From: Lentisphaerota bacterium
Lineage (GTDB): Bacteria > Verrucomicrobiota > Kiritimatiellia > UBA8416 > JABMPJ01
Direction: 5' to 3'
Length of the DNA: 34,621 nucleotides
NCBI GenBank assembly: GCA_013203785.1
Contig: JABMPJ010000087.1
Location: forward strand, 1 to 34,621
Position 1 is the first letter of the stretch, and every line of letters begins with the position of its first letter. Of the stretch, positions 9,729-18,555 are shown in pieces. The notes below the pieces were generated by a model. That model searched no databases. It had not been told where the DNA came from and saw only the letters and a list, made by a program, of their open reading frames with translations. The position numbers and the translations under genes are program-made.

Positions 9729-11603
9729 ATGAGCAAGAAACAGACATGGGATCCGAATTGGCAAACCACCTATGCCGATATGACCGCTACGCTAGGCGAA
9801 GCCGCCAAGCTGATCCGACCTGGTCAGCGCGTTTTCGTGGGCACCGGCTGTGCCCACCCGCAAGCGCTTGTGCACGCCATGGTCGCGCGCGCGTCATCCC
9901 TGACCGACACGGAAGTCATCCACTTCCTGGCACTGGGCAATGCACCCTATGCGGTCAAGGAAATGACCGAGAACTTCCGCGTCAACAGCCTCTTTATCTC
10001 CAGCAACGTACGTGGCATCATTCAAGAGGGCATGGGTGACTATACCCCCATTTTTCTCTCTGATATTCCCCGCCTCTTCGGCTCGGGTCAGCTGCCCCTT
10101 GATGTGGCCTTGATCCAGGTCTCGCCGCCCGATAGCAACGGCTTGTGCAGCCTCGGCATCTCGGTCGACATCGTCAAGAGTGCCACCGAAAACGCGGCAA
10201 TGGTGATTGCCGAGGTTAACCCCCGTATGCCGCGCACTCAGGGCGCTAGCTTCATCAGCGTCTATGATATCGACGTCCTGGTCCCGGTCGACAGCGAGCT
10301 GATCGAAATTCCAATCCCGGTGCCCACCGAGAACGTTCGCAAGATAGGGCAGTACATCGCCTCGCTGGTCTCGGACGGCGCCACGCTCGAGCTTGGTATC
10401 GGCGAGGTCCCGCAGGCCGTCCTCGAATTTTTGCACGACAAGCATGACCTCGGTATCCACACCGAAATGCTGACCGATGCGATCATTCCCCTCGTCGAGG
10501 AGGGCGTCATCACCGGCAAGCGCAAGTCCATCGACCGAGGCCGCCTCGTGGCCAGCTTCTGTGTCGGAACGCGCAAGCTGTACGACTATATCGACGACAA
10601 CCCGATGTTCGCTTTTCACCCCACCGAGTACGTCAACGACCCCTTCATTATCGGCCAGCAGCACAAGCAGGTTGCCATCAACGTCGCCCTCGAGATCGAT
10701 CTAACCGGACAGGTCTGTGCCGATTCGCTGGGCAACCAGTTCTACTCGGGCATCGGCGGTCAGGTTGATTTCAATCGCGGTGCCGCCCGCTCACATGGCG
10801 GTAAGGCGATCATCGCCCTGCCCTCCACGGCCAAAGATGACACCGTCTCGCGTATCAGCTGCTGTCTGCAGCCCGGCGCAGGTGTGGTCACCACCCGTGG
10901 CGATGTGCACTACGTCGTAACGGAGTTCGGTATTGCTTATCTGCACGGCAAGAGTGTGCAGGAGCGCGCCATTGCACTGATCTCGATTGCGCATCCGAAG
11001 TTTCGTGCCCAACTGCTACAACAAGCCATTGACTCGCGCTACGTTCGTCCCGAGATGAGCGGCATGGGGGACAAGCTCGTGGTCGGCCCACCCGAATTCA
11101 AGACGTGCCTCGCCATGCCCGACGGCACGCAGGTCAACTTCCGACCCATTCACCCGACCGATGTGGCCGCGACAAAGGAGCTTTTTTACGCCCTCTCGCA
11201 GGAAACCATCTACTACCGTTTCATGTCGAATACGCATGTGATTCCACACAAGCAAATTCAAGAGTTCGTCTTTATCAACCACCGCCAAAACGTCGCGATT
11301 GTGGCCACCATGCCCTCACCGCACGGCGATGAGATCATTGCCATCGGCCGCTACTATCTGGATGACAAGACCAACCGTGCGGAAGTCGCCTTTGTCGTGC
11401 GCGATGACTGGCAAAACAAGGGCATCGGCTCCTTCCTGTTGCGTCATCTCTCCACGATTGCTCGACGCAACGGTATTAGCGGCTTCACGGCCGAGGTCCT
11501 GCTCGCCAACCGCGCCATGCAACATGTCTTCCAAAATTGTGATTCGAATGTTACAAGTACACCCAACGAGGATGTCATCAGCTTCAAGATCGAATTTGCC
11601 TGA
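9729..11603 (+). CDS. Acetyl-CoA hydrolase/CoA-transferase fused to a C-terminal GNAT acetyltransferase domain
   Basis: Residues 1 to about 430 match the acetyl-CoA hydrolase / 4-hydroxybutyrate CoA-transferase family, which moves CoA between acetate and another acid. Markers include LGIGEVPQAVL, SGIGGQVDF and RGAARSHGGKAIIALPS. Glu322 in the ALEIDLTGQ segment is my best candidate for the catalytic glutamate that forms the CoA thioester. Residues of about 470-624 form a GNAT N-acetyltransferase domain starting at NFRPIHPTD, with the acetyl-CoA pyrophosphate loop QNKGIG at about 562-567. The fusion itself is known in several bacterial groups. It is translationally coupled to the acyl-CoA synthetase and lies near acs, so the GNAT domain could acetylate Acs or other metabolic enzymes; that role is inference. 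Confidence 0.9.
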   Translation: MSKKQTWDPNWQTTYADMTATLGEAAKLIRPGQRVFVGTGCAHPQALVHAMVARASSLTDTEVIHFLALGNAPYAVKEMTENFRVNSLFISSNVRGIIQEGMGDYTPIFLSDIPRLFGSGQLPLDVALIQVSPPDSNGLCSLGISVDIVKSATENAAMVIAEVNPRMPRTQGASFISVYDIDVLVPVDSELIEIPIPVPTENVRKIGQYIASLVSDGATLELGIGEVPQAVLEFLHDKHDLGIHTEMLTDAIIPLVEEGVITGKRKSIDRGRLVASFCVGTRKLYDYIDDNPMFAFHPTEYVNDPFIIGQQHKQVAINVALEIDLTGQVCADSLGNQFYSGIGGQVDFNRGAARSHGGKAIIALPSTAKDDTVSRISCCLQPGAGVVTTRGDVHYVVTEFGIAYLHGKSVQERAIALISIAHPKFRAQLLQQAIDSRYVRPEMSGMGDKLVVGPPEFKTCLAMPDGTQVNFRPIHPTDVAATKELFYALSQETIYYRFMSNTHVIPHKQIQEFVFINHRQNVAIVATMPSPHGDEIIAIGRYYLDDKTNRAEVAFVVRDDWQNKGIGSFLLRHLSTIARRNGISGFTAEVLLANRAMQHVFQNCDSNVTSTPNEDVISFKIEFA

Positions 11604-14565
11604 TACACAACACAGCTCGGCCGTTGCCCCTTTGCTGGCCGTTCTGCTGGTGTTAGGGAGTCTCTCCCCTGCGATGGCCGGGCGGATCGTAATCGAGAGC
11701 CAGGCCACCAGCGCCCTGCGCGATGGCCTCCTCAGCGTCGCCGTCACCCTCTCCAACAGCGGCAATGCCACCGCCTACGATCTGGAGGCCACGGCCAGAC
11801 TCAGCGGTCAAGAAGGCCAGGCCCCGAAAGTGACGCGCCTCAAACCCGACACCACCCAAGGCGTGGTCCTTACGCTCGAAGCTCCGACCCTCCGGCCGGG
11901 CGAACAAACCCTCCTGATCGAGACGCACTACCGTGACCGCCACGGCTTCCCCTTCTCTGTGCTGGCAACCGCCCCCGTTGTTACCGCCATTCCCCCGCGC
12001 GGACCGCCTCCGCCGGAGCTGACACTGAGCGACGTTCAACTCGATCAGCACGCCACCGTCACGCTCTCCCTGCACAATCCTGCCGCCGTCCCCCGCGCCG
12101 TTAAGGCCACCCTGTTTACCCCGCACGGCATGCGGGTGGATGGGCCAACCGAGCATGATCAGCTCCTTCCTCCCCACGGGCACTCGCATATGGAGTGGCC
12201 CCTGCGACGCACCTCCGCCACACCCGGGGGCACCTACCGTCTCTTTGCTCAGGTCGATTACGAAGAGAGCGGGCTGAATCGCTCACGCGTCGTGGAGGGC
12301 CGAGCGCTCATCCCACGTGATGACCTGCCGGTCCGGCGCTTCATCGCTGTGGCCCCCTGGGGCGTCGTCTTGCTCCTATTCCTCGGTCTGCTGGGGCCGC
12401 GCTTGGGCCATCGCCCTCCCGCTTGGCTGAATAGGGCTTTTTTCGTCGTGAACGGTGCCGCACTGGGCTTGGCCCTGCTCTTCCTGCTCCACCATCTTCC
12501 GCTTCACCTGCTCCTGACCGACAGCTTTGTCATCGGGGGCGACACCCCGGCCCACACCTATCTGGCGGCCCATCTCAAGGCACACCTCTTCGGCCAGGGC
12601 CGCCTCGTTAGCTGGGCGGGCGGATGGTGGTGCGGCTTCCCGTCCTTCCAATTCTACTTCACGCTGCCCTACGTGCTCATCGCCCTGCTCAGCACGCTGA
12701 TACCCCTCAATATTGCCCTCAAGCTGGTCTCTGTTCTGGGGGTGATGCTTCTGCCCATCGCGGCGTGGGGCGCTGGGCGCCTCGCGCGCCTGCCGCAGCA
12801 AATCTGCACACTCCTCGGCGTGGCTATGATCCCCCTGCTTTTTGACCACTCCCACGTGATGTGGGGCGTCAACCTCTACAGCACATTGGCCGGTATGATT
12901 TCCAACAGCCTCAGCTTTCCGATCATGCTGCTGATGCTGGCATCAGCCCTGCATGACAGTGACGAGGGGCGTTTTAGGTTGCGCACCACGCTACTCATGG
13001 TCCTCATGATTAGCTCCCACTTCTTCACGTCCATCGTCGGTGCCCTCTGCCTCCTGGTGCTGCCATTCTGCCACCCCCGCACCGGTGTGCGCCGCGCCCT
13101 GCGCGTTCTTTTCATCGAGGGGGTACTGGCCGTGCTGTTGATGAGCTGGTGGATTGTCCCGCTGCTGTGGCGCAGGGAGTATGCCGTTGATTTTGGCGCC
13201 AACTGGCCGCTCAATCTGGTCGATACTATTCCGCCCTTCCTGTGGTGTTTCGCCGCCATGGCCGATGCCACCCTGATCTGGCTGGTTGTGCGCTGGCGCC
13301 ACTGGCCCGCGGCCCTGCGGCGTTTTGCCGTCGTCACCAGCTGGATGATGCTGGTATCGACCCTCCTCTTCTTCTGGGGCGACCACCTCTCGCCCGTCTT
13401 TGTCAACGTACGGCTCTGGCCCTTTATGGTCTATAGTACGACCGCCCTGGCCATGGTCGGCCTCGGCAAGCTAATTGGCCAGGCCCGCTGGCCGACCCCC
13501 CTCCTGGCAGCCGCGACCTTCGTGCTGCTGGCATGGGGCCCTGACCGCCCCAACCAGATCCGCACCTGGGCACGCTGGAATTACGGCGGGCTCGAGGCCC
13601 TGCCACGCGCCCATGTGGTGCAGACCCTCGCCGATGCGCTGCGTGATACGCCCGGCCGATTGGCCAACGATCTGCATCCGGCGAACGAGTCGCTCGGCTC
13701 ATCACGCATCTTCGAGGCCATGCCTCACCTCGCCGGAAAACCAGTCCTGGAGGGCGGCCTGGTCAACTCCGCCTGGGGCGCCCTCTTTTCCTATTACATC
13801 CAGGGCGAGACCTCACGCACCACCGCCGGCTTTCCGACATTGGTTCAACCCACCACCTTCAATTTTACGAATGCGACCCAGCACCTGACCCTTATGAACG
13901 TTTCACACTTCATCGCACGCGGATCGCGCACACGCCAGGCCCTGCGCGACTCGCCCGACTGGGTGCCGCTGCGGACCGTGGAGCGATGGGAACTCTTTGA
14001 GAACCGGTTGCACGACGGCCGCTACGTTTGCGTGCCGCAGCACCGCCCTCAGGTGGTGCGGACCGCCAGGCGACAGGAGGCCGGGCTCGCGTGGCTGACC
14101 CACATCAACGCCATCGGCCAGCCCTTTGTGCTGCTCAAACCGGGTGAGTCCGGGCCGTCTGGTGACGCCGATGAACTGTCGTATGCGGAGTTCATGGAAG
14201 TGCTGGCAGGCATGACGAACACCCCCGGCTCCGTCGCCACACTCTACCCCAGCGACCCCATTGTGAAAGAAGAGATCAGCGACGACACAATCCGCTTCAC
14301 CACCACAGCCGTCGGTCGGCCCCACCTGGTTAAGTGCACCTACTACCCGCGCTGGCAAGCGACGGGGGCGGAGGCGGTGCACATGGTCACCCCGGGCTTC
14401 ATGCTCGTGACGCCGACCCAGCCGGATGTGACGCTTCGCTTTGTTCCCACTGCGCCCGAATGGACCGGGTATCTGCTGACCGCGCTAGGTCTCATCGCCA
14501 GCGCCGCGACCGTTATCCTATCGCGGCGGCACTCACGGCTGGGCCGTCGGCGCGGTGCCTGCTGA
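11572..14565 (+). CDS. Large polytopic membrane protein, GT-C / PTPS-related (PF10131-like)
   Basis: From the ATG at 11572 the protein is 997 residues with a probable signal peptide (hydrophobic LLAVLLVLGSLSPAMA, cleaved after AMA). Two beta-sandwich, CARDB-like regions follow up to about residue 250 (LLSVAVTLSNSGNATAYDL). A block of many transmembrane segments occupies about 260-650, a soluble domain follows, and a last membrane helix lies near 967-984. An early loop has GGDTPAH with Asp324 and His328, resembling the acidic first-loop motif of GT-C glycosyltransferases and the 6-pyruvoyl-tetrahydropterin-synthase-related membrane family. The C-terminal YYPRWQATG segment is typical of YfhO/PF10131-like proteins. 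It probably acts in glycan transfer at the membrane, substrate unknown. The start overlaps the upstream gene by 32 bases; a TTG at 11596 is the alternative. Confidence 0.75.
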   Translation: MSSASRSNLPDTQHSSAVAPLLAVLLVLGSLSPAMAGRIVIESQATSALRDGLLSVAVTLSNSGNATAYDLEATARLSGQEGQAPKVTRLKPDTTQGVVLTLEAPTLRPGEQTLLIETHYRDRHGFPFSVLATAPVVTAIPPRGPPPPELTLSDVQLDQHATVTLSLHNPAAVPRAVKATLFTPHGMRVDGPTEHDQLLPPHGHSHMEWPLRRTSATPGGTYRLFAQVDYEESGLNRSRVVEGRALIPRDDLPVRRFIAVAPWGVVLLLFLGLLGPRLGHRPPAWLNRAFFVVNGAALGLALLFLLHHLPLHLLLTDSFVIGGDTPAHTYLAAHLKAHLFGQGRLVSWAGGWWCGFPSFQFYFTLPYVLIALLSTLIPLNIALKLVSVLGVMLLPIAAWGAGRLARLPQQICTLLGVAMIPLLFDHSHVMWGVNLYSTLAGMISNSLSFPIMLLMLASALHDSDEGRFRLRTTLLMVLMISSHFFTSIVGALCLLVLPFCHPRTGVRRALRVLFIEGVLAVLLMSWWIVPLLWRREYAVDFGANWPLNLVDTIPPFLWCFAAMADATLIWLVVRWRHWPAALRRFAVVTSWMMLVSTLLFFWGDHLSPVFVNVRLWPFMVYSTTALAMVGLGKLIGQARWPTPLLAAATFVLLAWGPDRPNQIRTWARWNYGGLEALPRAHVVQTLADALRDTPGRLANDLHPANESLGSSRIFEAMPHLAGKPVLEGGLVNSAWGALFSYYIQGETSRTTAGFPTLVQPTTFNFTNATQHLTLMNVSHFIARGSRTRQALRDSPDWVPLRTVERWELFENRLHDGRYVCVPQHRPQVVRTARRQEAGLAWLTHINAIGQPFVLLKPGESGPSGDADELSYAEFMEVLAGMTNTPGSVATLYPSDPIVKEEISDDTIRFTTTAVGRPHLVKCTYYPRWQATGAEAVHMVTPGFMLVTPTQPDVTLRFVPTAPEWTGYLLTALGLIASAATVILSRRHSRLGRRRGAC

Positions 14566-15145
14566 CGAGGGCTGACGAACCGGCGCCGCAACTGATGATT
14601 GAGCGCATCGTCTCCTCGATCGGAACGTCAACCGGATGGACGTGGTGCGCTGGTAGGTGAAAGATGTTGCCGGAAGTCGGATTGGGACCGGTAGGCACAA
14701 AGACCGTATAGCTGCCATCCTCATGCTCGTCCGTGATAAAGGATGAAACCAACGTATCGTTGCCAAATATCTGGGCCAGCGCCACGGAGGAGAAAGGCGA
14801 TTTCTTGTTGCCCAGAAACTGACCAACCGTCTCTTTGATCAGGGAGTACCCCGGCGCCTTCATGAGCAGCTTCGCCTCGAGAGCCGCATACGCCCACTTA
14901 CCGAGCCGGGTCCGCACCATCACCCCGACCACAAAGCAAACCAGGATCAACAGTGCGATCGCCAACGCGTCGACCACCACACCACGCAGCGGGAAGTTGT
15001 TCATGATCAACAGTGTGATGGGCGCGATGCCTGCCCGCACCAATCCGAAGATCCATGTCAGGACGAAGAGAAAAATGGCCAGTGGTAGCACTACCAGCAG
15101 ACCACCAATCACAGCGCTCTTGAAGAATTCCTTGGTTCGACTCAT
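14513..15145 (-). CDS. DUF502 family inner-membrane protein
   Basis: This 210-residue protein has two strong N-terminal membrane segments (about residues 12-35, VIGGLLVVLPLAIFLFVL, and 58-80, ALAIALLILVCFVVGVMV). A soluble C-terminal part follows, with the conserved DUF502 pattern PGYSLIKETVGQFLG and VFVPTGPNPTSGNIF. The family is widespread with unknown function. The last 53 bases overlap the 3' end of the convergent membrane-protein gene, and the C-terminus beyond about residue 185 is low-complexity and poorly conserved, as expected for an overlap extension. Confidence 0.88.
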   Translation of the reverse strand: MSRTKEFFKSAVIGGLLVVLPLAIFLFVLTWIFGLVRAGIAPITLLIMNNFPLRGVVVDALAIALLILVCFVVGVMVRTRLGKWAYAALEAKLLMKAPGYSLIKETVGQFLGNKKSPFSSVALAQIFGNDTLVSSFITDEHEDGSYTVFVPTGPNPTSGNIFHLPAHHVHPVDVPIEETMRSIISCGAGSSALVSRHRADGPAVSAAAIG

Positions 15146-15364
15146 GACCTATCACGCTCTTTATCCCTATTATCTCACCGCAGTGAAAGAGGGAAATGCT
15201 TTGCCATAACGTCACACCTTAACGAAGGAACGAAACGCCGTCGCCGGGGGCGATAGGTTCAGTGCGCCTTCTTTTGAGTGGTGCGACCATGAGCCGAGTA
15301 TACATAGCGTGCCCTCGGAAGCAAGAGGAACGGGTCGCCAGAATCGCCTAAAAATCGGCATGGA

Positions 15365-15388
15365 TCGCGCCCGCGGGAGCGGGCGCGA
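15365..15388 (-). terminator. Hairpin terminator downstream of the RskA-like lipoprotein gene
   Basis: A perfect 10-bp GC-rich stem (15365-15374 with 15379-15388) and a GGGA loop lie 12 bases past the stop of the minus-strand lipoprotein gene. On the minus strand a TTTTTA tract follows after about eight bases, somewhat distant for a classical intrinsic terminator but in the right direction. Confidence 0.7.
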
Positions 15389-15400
15389 CCCTGCCCTTGT

Positions 15401-16282
15401 TCAGTCCATGAACAGACGTACGGTACCGGAAGGAAGCGAACCAAGGTTGGCCCCCATCGCATAGTTGACATGGTCTGTTGCACCGGCGGGGATATCGCCC
15501 ACCAGCGGTTTCAGCAGGAATGGAGCGGCACTGTTGTCAGGCGATGGCTCGATCGAGATGACCGCTTTGCCGCCTGCTATGTCGGTAGGGAACGTCAAGC
15601 CGGCAGGAGCATTCACGAGGAAATCCTCCCCGGGAAACGGAGGACCCGGAGCCGTGCCGCTGTGTGGCGCCGCATCGTCCGCCCCTGTTGGCGACGTAAA
15701 CGTGCCCGTCGAGACCGGCGTGCCATTGATCACAGCCCATCCCTCATATAGCCACCCCGCTGGCAGCGTCGGCAGTGTCAGGCCCTGCGCAGGACTTCCT
15801 GAGCTCAAGTCGAGAAACCATATACCGCTGTTCTCGGACGTGGCTGGCCCGTCGGTGGGCGTGGCGAGGATGTATGATCCCGCGACGCCAGAAAGATCGT
15901 TCCCCAACGCGGCGGGATGGCCAACGCTCACATCTGCCATCATGTCGCTGAACGATCCGGCCAGAATATGAGTATCACTGGGTGCCGGATCCGTATCGGG
16001 AAACGGCTCAATGGTTAGAACAAACGCTGTGGCTCGGTCGTAGGCCTCCGCACTTACGCCGAACTTGGATGAACTGACGCTGCCCGAGGCATCCACGTCG
16101 AAGACGCCCGTTGAGACCGGCACACCGTCAACGATAAGCCATCCCTCATACTTGGCCGTGGCCCCGAGGTCAGCCAGTCCGTTGATCAGTAGACTAAGGG
16201 ATGGGCCGTTATCTCCATCACACCCCACCATCATCACGGCACACAGCGTGCCCAAGACTATACCTGCTATTCCTTTTCTCAT
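15401..16282 (-). CDS. Lipoprotein with two tandem RskA-like (anti-sigma-K C-terminal-like) domains
   Basis: The 293-residue product begins with a lipoprotein-type signal sequence ending in MMVGC (Cys21 as the lipidated residue; the -3 position is not ideal). Two related halves follow. Residues 45-67 have YEGWLIVDGVPVSTG and residues 179-200 have YEGWAVINGTPVSTG. Each is followed by an EP-P motif (VLTIEPFPD and VISIEPSPD). This pattern resembles the extracytoplasmic domain of RskA-type anti-sigma factors, but there is no membrane anchor helix or sigma-binding domain. Start ATG has AAGGA upstream. It lies 86 bases downstream of the lamin-tail protein gene on the same strand and is probably co-transcribed. 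Function is unknown; an envelope-located sensor or structural role is inference. Confidence 0.7.
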   Translation of the reverse strand: MRKGIAGIVLGTLCAVMMVGCDGDNGPSLSLLINGLADLGATAKYEGWLIVDGVPVSTGVFDVDASGSVSSSKFGVSAEAYDRATAFVLTIEPFPDTDPAPSDTHILAGSFSDMMADVSVGHPAALGNDLSGVAGSYILATPTDGPATSENSGIWFLDLSSGSPAQGLTLPTLPAGWLYEGWAVINGTPVSTGTFTSPTGADDAAPHSGTAPGPPFPGEDFLVNAPAGLTFPTDIAGGKAVISIEPSPDNSAAPFLLKPLVGDIPAGATDHVNYAMGANLGSLPSGTVRLFMD

Positions 16283-16368
16283 CCTATTCCTTTCGTTTGT
16301 TCTCTCTCCATCTGATCAACGCGACTCTATCTCCCTTGCCTGAGCTCCTTTCCTTAACCGCCCCGGTA

Positions 16369-17466
16369 CTAATTAAACATCCCATCGCCAAAACTGGCGC
16401 CTGCAGGGACGCACCAGATACTGATGTGGCTCACATTGTCGAGCGACTCAGTGTGGTCAAACTCGAGCGTTTCGCCGGCATAGGGCGAGGCGCGAACCAG
16501 GTCGCCGGATATGATCGTATAGGGTGAAAAGCTGGCGTTCGGTGACACCACGACGCGGACATCGATCCCTGTGGCATCGTAGACTAAATCGCTGATCTGG
16601 ATCGTATGGGTATCCGTGATGGTACACGTTCCCATCACGCCATGATAACGCGTGATGAGTGTGGCCGTTTTACCAATGTTCAAATGATCGGTGGCTCGCA
16701 ACCGGTAAAACAGGGGAGCGGCGACGGTGGCGACGGACGTGGTGATGCTCTGCTGCTCGCCGTTCCCTGCGATACCACCCCCCACCAGCTGCCAGGCGGA
16801 AGGAGCGAGAGCAGCCGTTCGCTCAATGGCATAGGACTGACCGTACATGGTCTTAACGGAAAGTCCGATGGCATCGACGGACATCGTCTCCTCGACCGCA
16901 AGAATTCTGACGGCTCGGGCCTCGGCCACAGAAACGGCATTGCCAACACCCAGGCTCGCGTTGATGCTGACGACCCAATTGGAGGCGCCATTCCCCGTAC
17001 CATCATACTGTATAGAGGCTCCTGGCGGCGGTGTGGTTACGGCTTCAGTCATCGTCCAGATGCCCTTGGCAACGGCAACATCCGTGCGCCCGATGTCGCC
17101 CGTAGCCCCATATTGGACAAAGTCCTCCATGGCAGATGGAGAGGTAAAACTGTTGGTAGTGTAGAGACCCACATCTTCCTGGGTCGCATTCAGGTCCAGG
17201 CTCGCGCCAGAGAGGGTGATGAGGTCACCCGATGCCATAACGGTGGAACCGGAGACCGTCAGCGAGCTGATCTGATGATAGGATGGCTGAGAGCATATCC
17301 ACCAGGACGACACATCGACCGGACTGCCGCCCTGGTTCTGAAGTTCGATAATGTCGTCAGCGCCATCAAGAAATATCTCGTTAATGACGACCTGGCCGCG
17401 CACCTCGAAAGGCATTGAAACGAGCAGTAGCCACAGGGCCGGGCGGCACAGGCGGGACAGCATCAT
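16369..17466 (-). CDS. Secreted lamin-tail (LTD) protein with C-terminal DM13 domain
   Basis: A 365-residue exported protein. The signal peptide is about residues 1-24 (LWLLLVSMPF core). Residues of about 25-110 form a lamin-tail domain (VVINEIFLDGADDIIELQN, SWWICSQ). The middle section (YAIERTAALAPSAWQLVGG, then PLFYRLRATD) resembles regions common in secreted proteins of Verrucomicrobiota and Kiritimatiellota. Residues of about 275-362 look like a DM13 domain, proposed to bind a redox centre: HTIQISDLVYDATGIDVRV and the terminal SISIWC-like HISIWCVPAGASFGDG. AGGAGG lies nine bases before the first ATG. The gene is divergent from the ECF sigma factor gene and may be among its targets. Confidence 0.72.
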   Translation of the reverse strand: MMLSRLCRPALWLLLVSMPFEVRGQVVINEIFLDGADDIIELQNQGGSPVDVSSWWICSQPSYHQISSLTVSGSTVMASGDLITLSGASLDLNATQEDVGLYTTNSFTSPSAMEDFVQYGATGDIGRTDVAVAKGIWTMTEAVTTPPPGASIQYDGTGNGASNWVVSINASLGVGNAVSVAEARAVRILAVEETMSVDAIGLSVKTMYGQSYAIERTAALAPSAWQLVGGGIAGNGEQQSITTSVATVAAPLFYRLRATDHLNIGKTATLITRYHGVMGTCTITDTHTIQISDLVYDATGIDVRVVVSPNASFSPYTIISGDLVRASPYAGETLEFDHTESLDNVSHISIWCVPAGASFGDGMFN

Positions 17467-18000
17467 CGGGGTGGTCCTCCTGCTCTCTCTAGATATGGGT
17501 GAGTCTCTGATTCATGTTTCTACGGGTTAGAGCCGTAGCGGGGCCGCTCTATTCCCAGAAAGATGAAAAAACTTAGAGGGGCCCAAAATGACCTGCTTGG
17601 GGGACCCAAACAATGCGTCTCGATCCCGCTTTTCCTCTCGTAGTCGGGAATAGAGCCCGCCTCTATGTCCTCCTACCTTCGAATGGCAGCGTTCCGTCAG
17701 GTGGCGGGTACCTGCTGGCAGAGGGCCTCACCAGAGCGGGGCGGCATAGCTCAGGAGACCACGTTGGGAACCATACAAACATTGACCCCACTACGGCTCG
17801 TACTATCGTTTTTCGCGGACCCAGAGGGGCAGAATGACCAGAAGCCGTGCTCGGCGGACCGCGCGTGGGACGGCCACTCCGCACGTGACTCACCGGTTGA
17901 CCCGACCCGACCGGACTGCTACTGTCCAATGTGCAGCGGAAGACGCGGCGCACCCGACACGAACACATGGCTGGTCTGCGGGTATACGGGAGATTTTGGC
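17467..18000. promoter_or_regulatory. 534-bp divergent intergenic region between the lamin-tail gene and the ECF sigma gene
   Basis: I see no convincing gene here. The sigma-factor frame is open back to 17665, but that translation has no family resemblance. The region holds an 11-bp inverted repeat (17546-17556 and 17646-17656), an additional TAGAGC at 17528-17533, and an A-rich stretch near 17563-17575. Promoters for both directions should lie here, and ECF promoters often have non-canonical boxes that I cannot assign by eye. Confidence 0.45.
17546..17656. repeat. Perfect 11-bp inverted repeat in the sigma-factor intergenic region
   Basis: GCTCTATTCCC at 17546-17556 is matched by its exact reverse complement GGGAATAGAGC at 17646-17656, with 89 bases between. 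A further TAGAGC (17528-17533) lies just upstream, so the core hexamer occurs three times in alternating orientation. It could be a paired operator for the divergent genes or a long-range stem. Confidence 0.6.
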
Positions 18001-18555
18001 GTGGTAGCAGGGACACGAGACCGTGACCGCATAGCGGAAGAGGCCTACGAGGGTCTCTATCGTTTCGCCATGAGCCTGAGCAAGTGCCCATCGTCTGCTG
18101 CGGACCTCGTACAGCAGACCTACTTGAAGTGGGTCAAGCACCGCGATCGAATCCGGAATCCTTCCAAGGCGAAGTCGTGGATGTTCACGACGCTCTACCG
18201 CGAATTCCTCGGGGAAATGAAACGGCGGGACCGCGTCAAATACCTTGAAGACCGCGAGCATGACCCGGAGCCCCAAGCCGAACCCATCGAGGCCGGCCGG
18301 ATGCTGGATGGTGAGATGGCCATGCAGGCTTTGCAGCGGGTCTCTGCCCCCTACCGCGCCACCCTGACTCTATTCTACGTCGAGGACCTGACCTATTCGG
18401 AGATCGCCGAGGTGCTGGCGATTCCCGCCGGAACCGTCATGTCCCGCATCCATCGGGGCCGGCAATTGCTCAAGACCGAGTTCGCGCGGCACTCGGCACT
18501 CGGGGACCCTCACCCCGTCACTTCTTCCTTAACGGAGGTTCAGAATGAAATCTGA
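18001..18555 (+). CDS. ECF-type RNA polymerase sigma factor
   Basis: From the GTG at 18001 the protein is 184 residues, normal for a group 4 sigma factor. Region 2 is visible at about residues 8-75 (LVQQTYLKWVKHRDR, then SWMFTTLYREFL). Region 4 is at about 110-165, with the helix-turn-helix DLTYSEIAEVLAIPAGTVMSRI. I chose the GTG because GGGAGA lies seven bases upstream; the longer open frame (ATG at 17929 or earlier) has no ribosome site and no family similarity. The end overlaps the anti-sigma gene by 11 bases, which indicates coupling. It is expected to be held inactive at the membrane by the partner and to direct transcription of envelope genes; the divergent lamin-tail/lipoprotein pair is a candidate target by position only. 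Confidence 0.9.
   Translation: MVAGTRDRDRIAEEAYEGLYRFAMSLSKCPSSAADLVQQTYLKWVKHRDRIRNPSKAKSWMFTTLYREFLGEMKRRDRVKYLEDREHDPEPQAEPIEAGRMLDGEMAMQALQRVSAPYRATLTLFYVEDLTYSEIAEVLAIPAGTVMSRIHRGRQLLKTEFARHSALGDPHPVTSSLTEVQNEI

Noticed and set aside
8156..9769. 537-residue open frame on the minus strand
   Set aside because: It lies antisense to the ADP-forming acyl-CoA synthetase; the composition is typical of a high-GC shadow and there are no motifs.
15146..15364. Small gene between the DUF502 gene and the lipoprotein terminator
   Set aside because: The only frames are short, compositionally ordinary and lack ribosome sites; the interval is more likely promoter and untranslated sequence.
17665..18000. 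Extended N-terminus of the ECF sigma factor
   Set aside because: The frame is open, but the translation has no similarity to sigma factors. A GTG with an excellent ribosome site at 18001 gives a normal-length protein.
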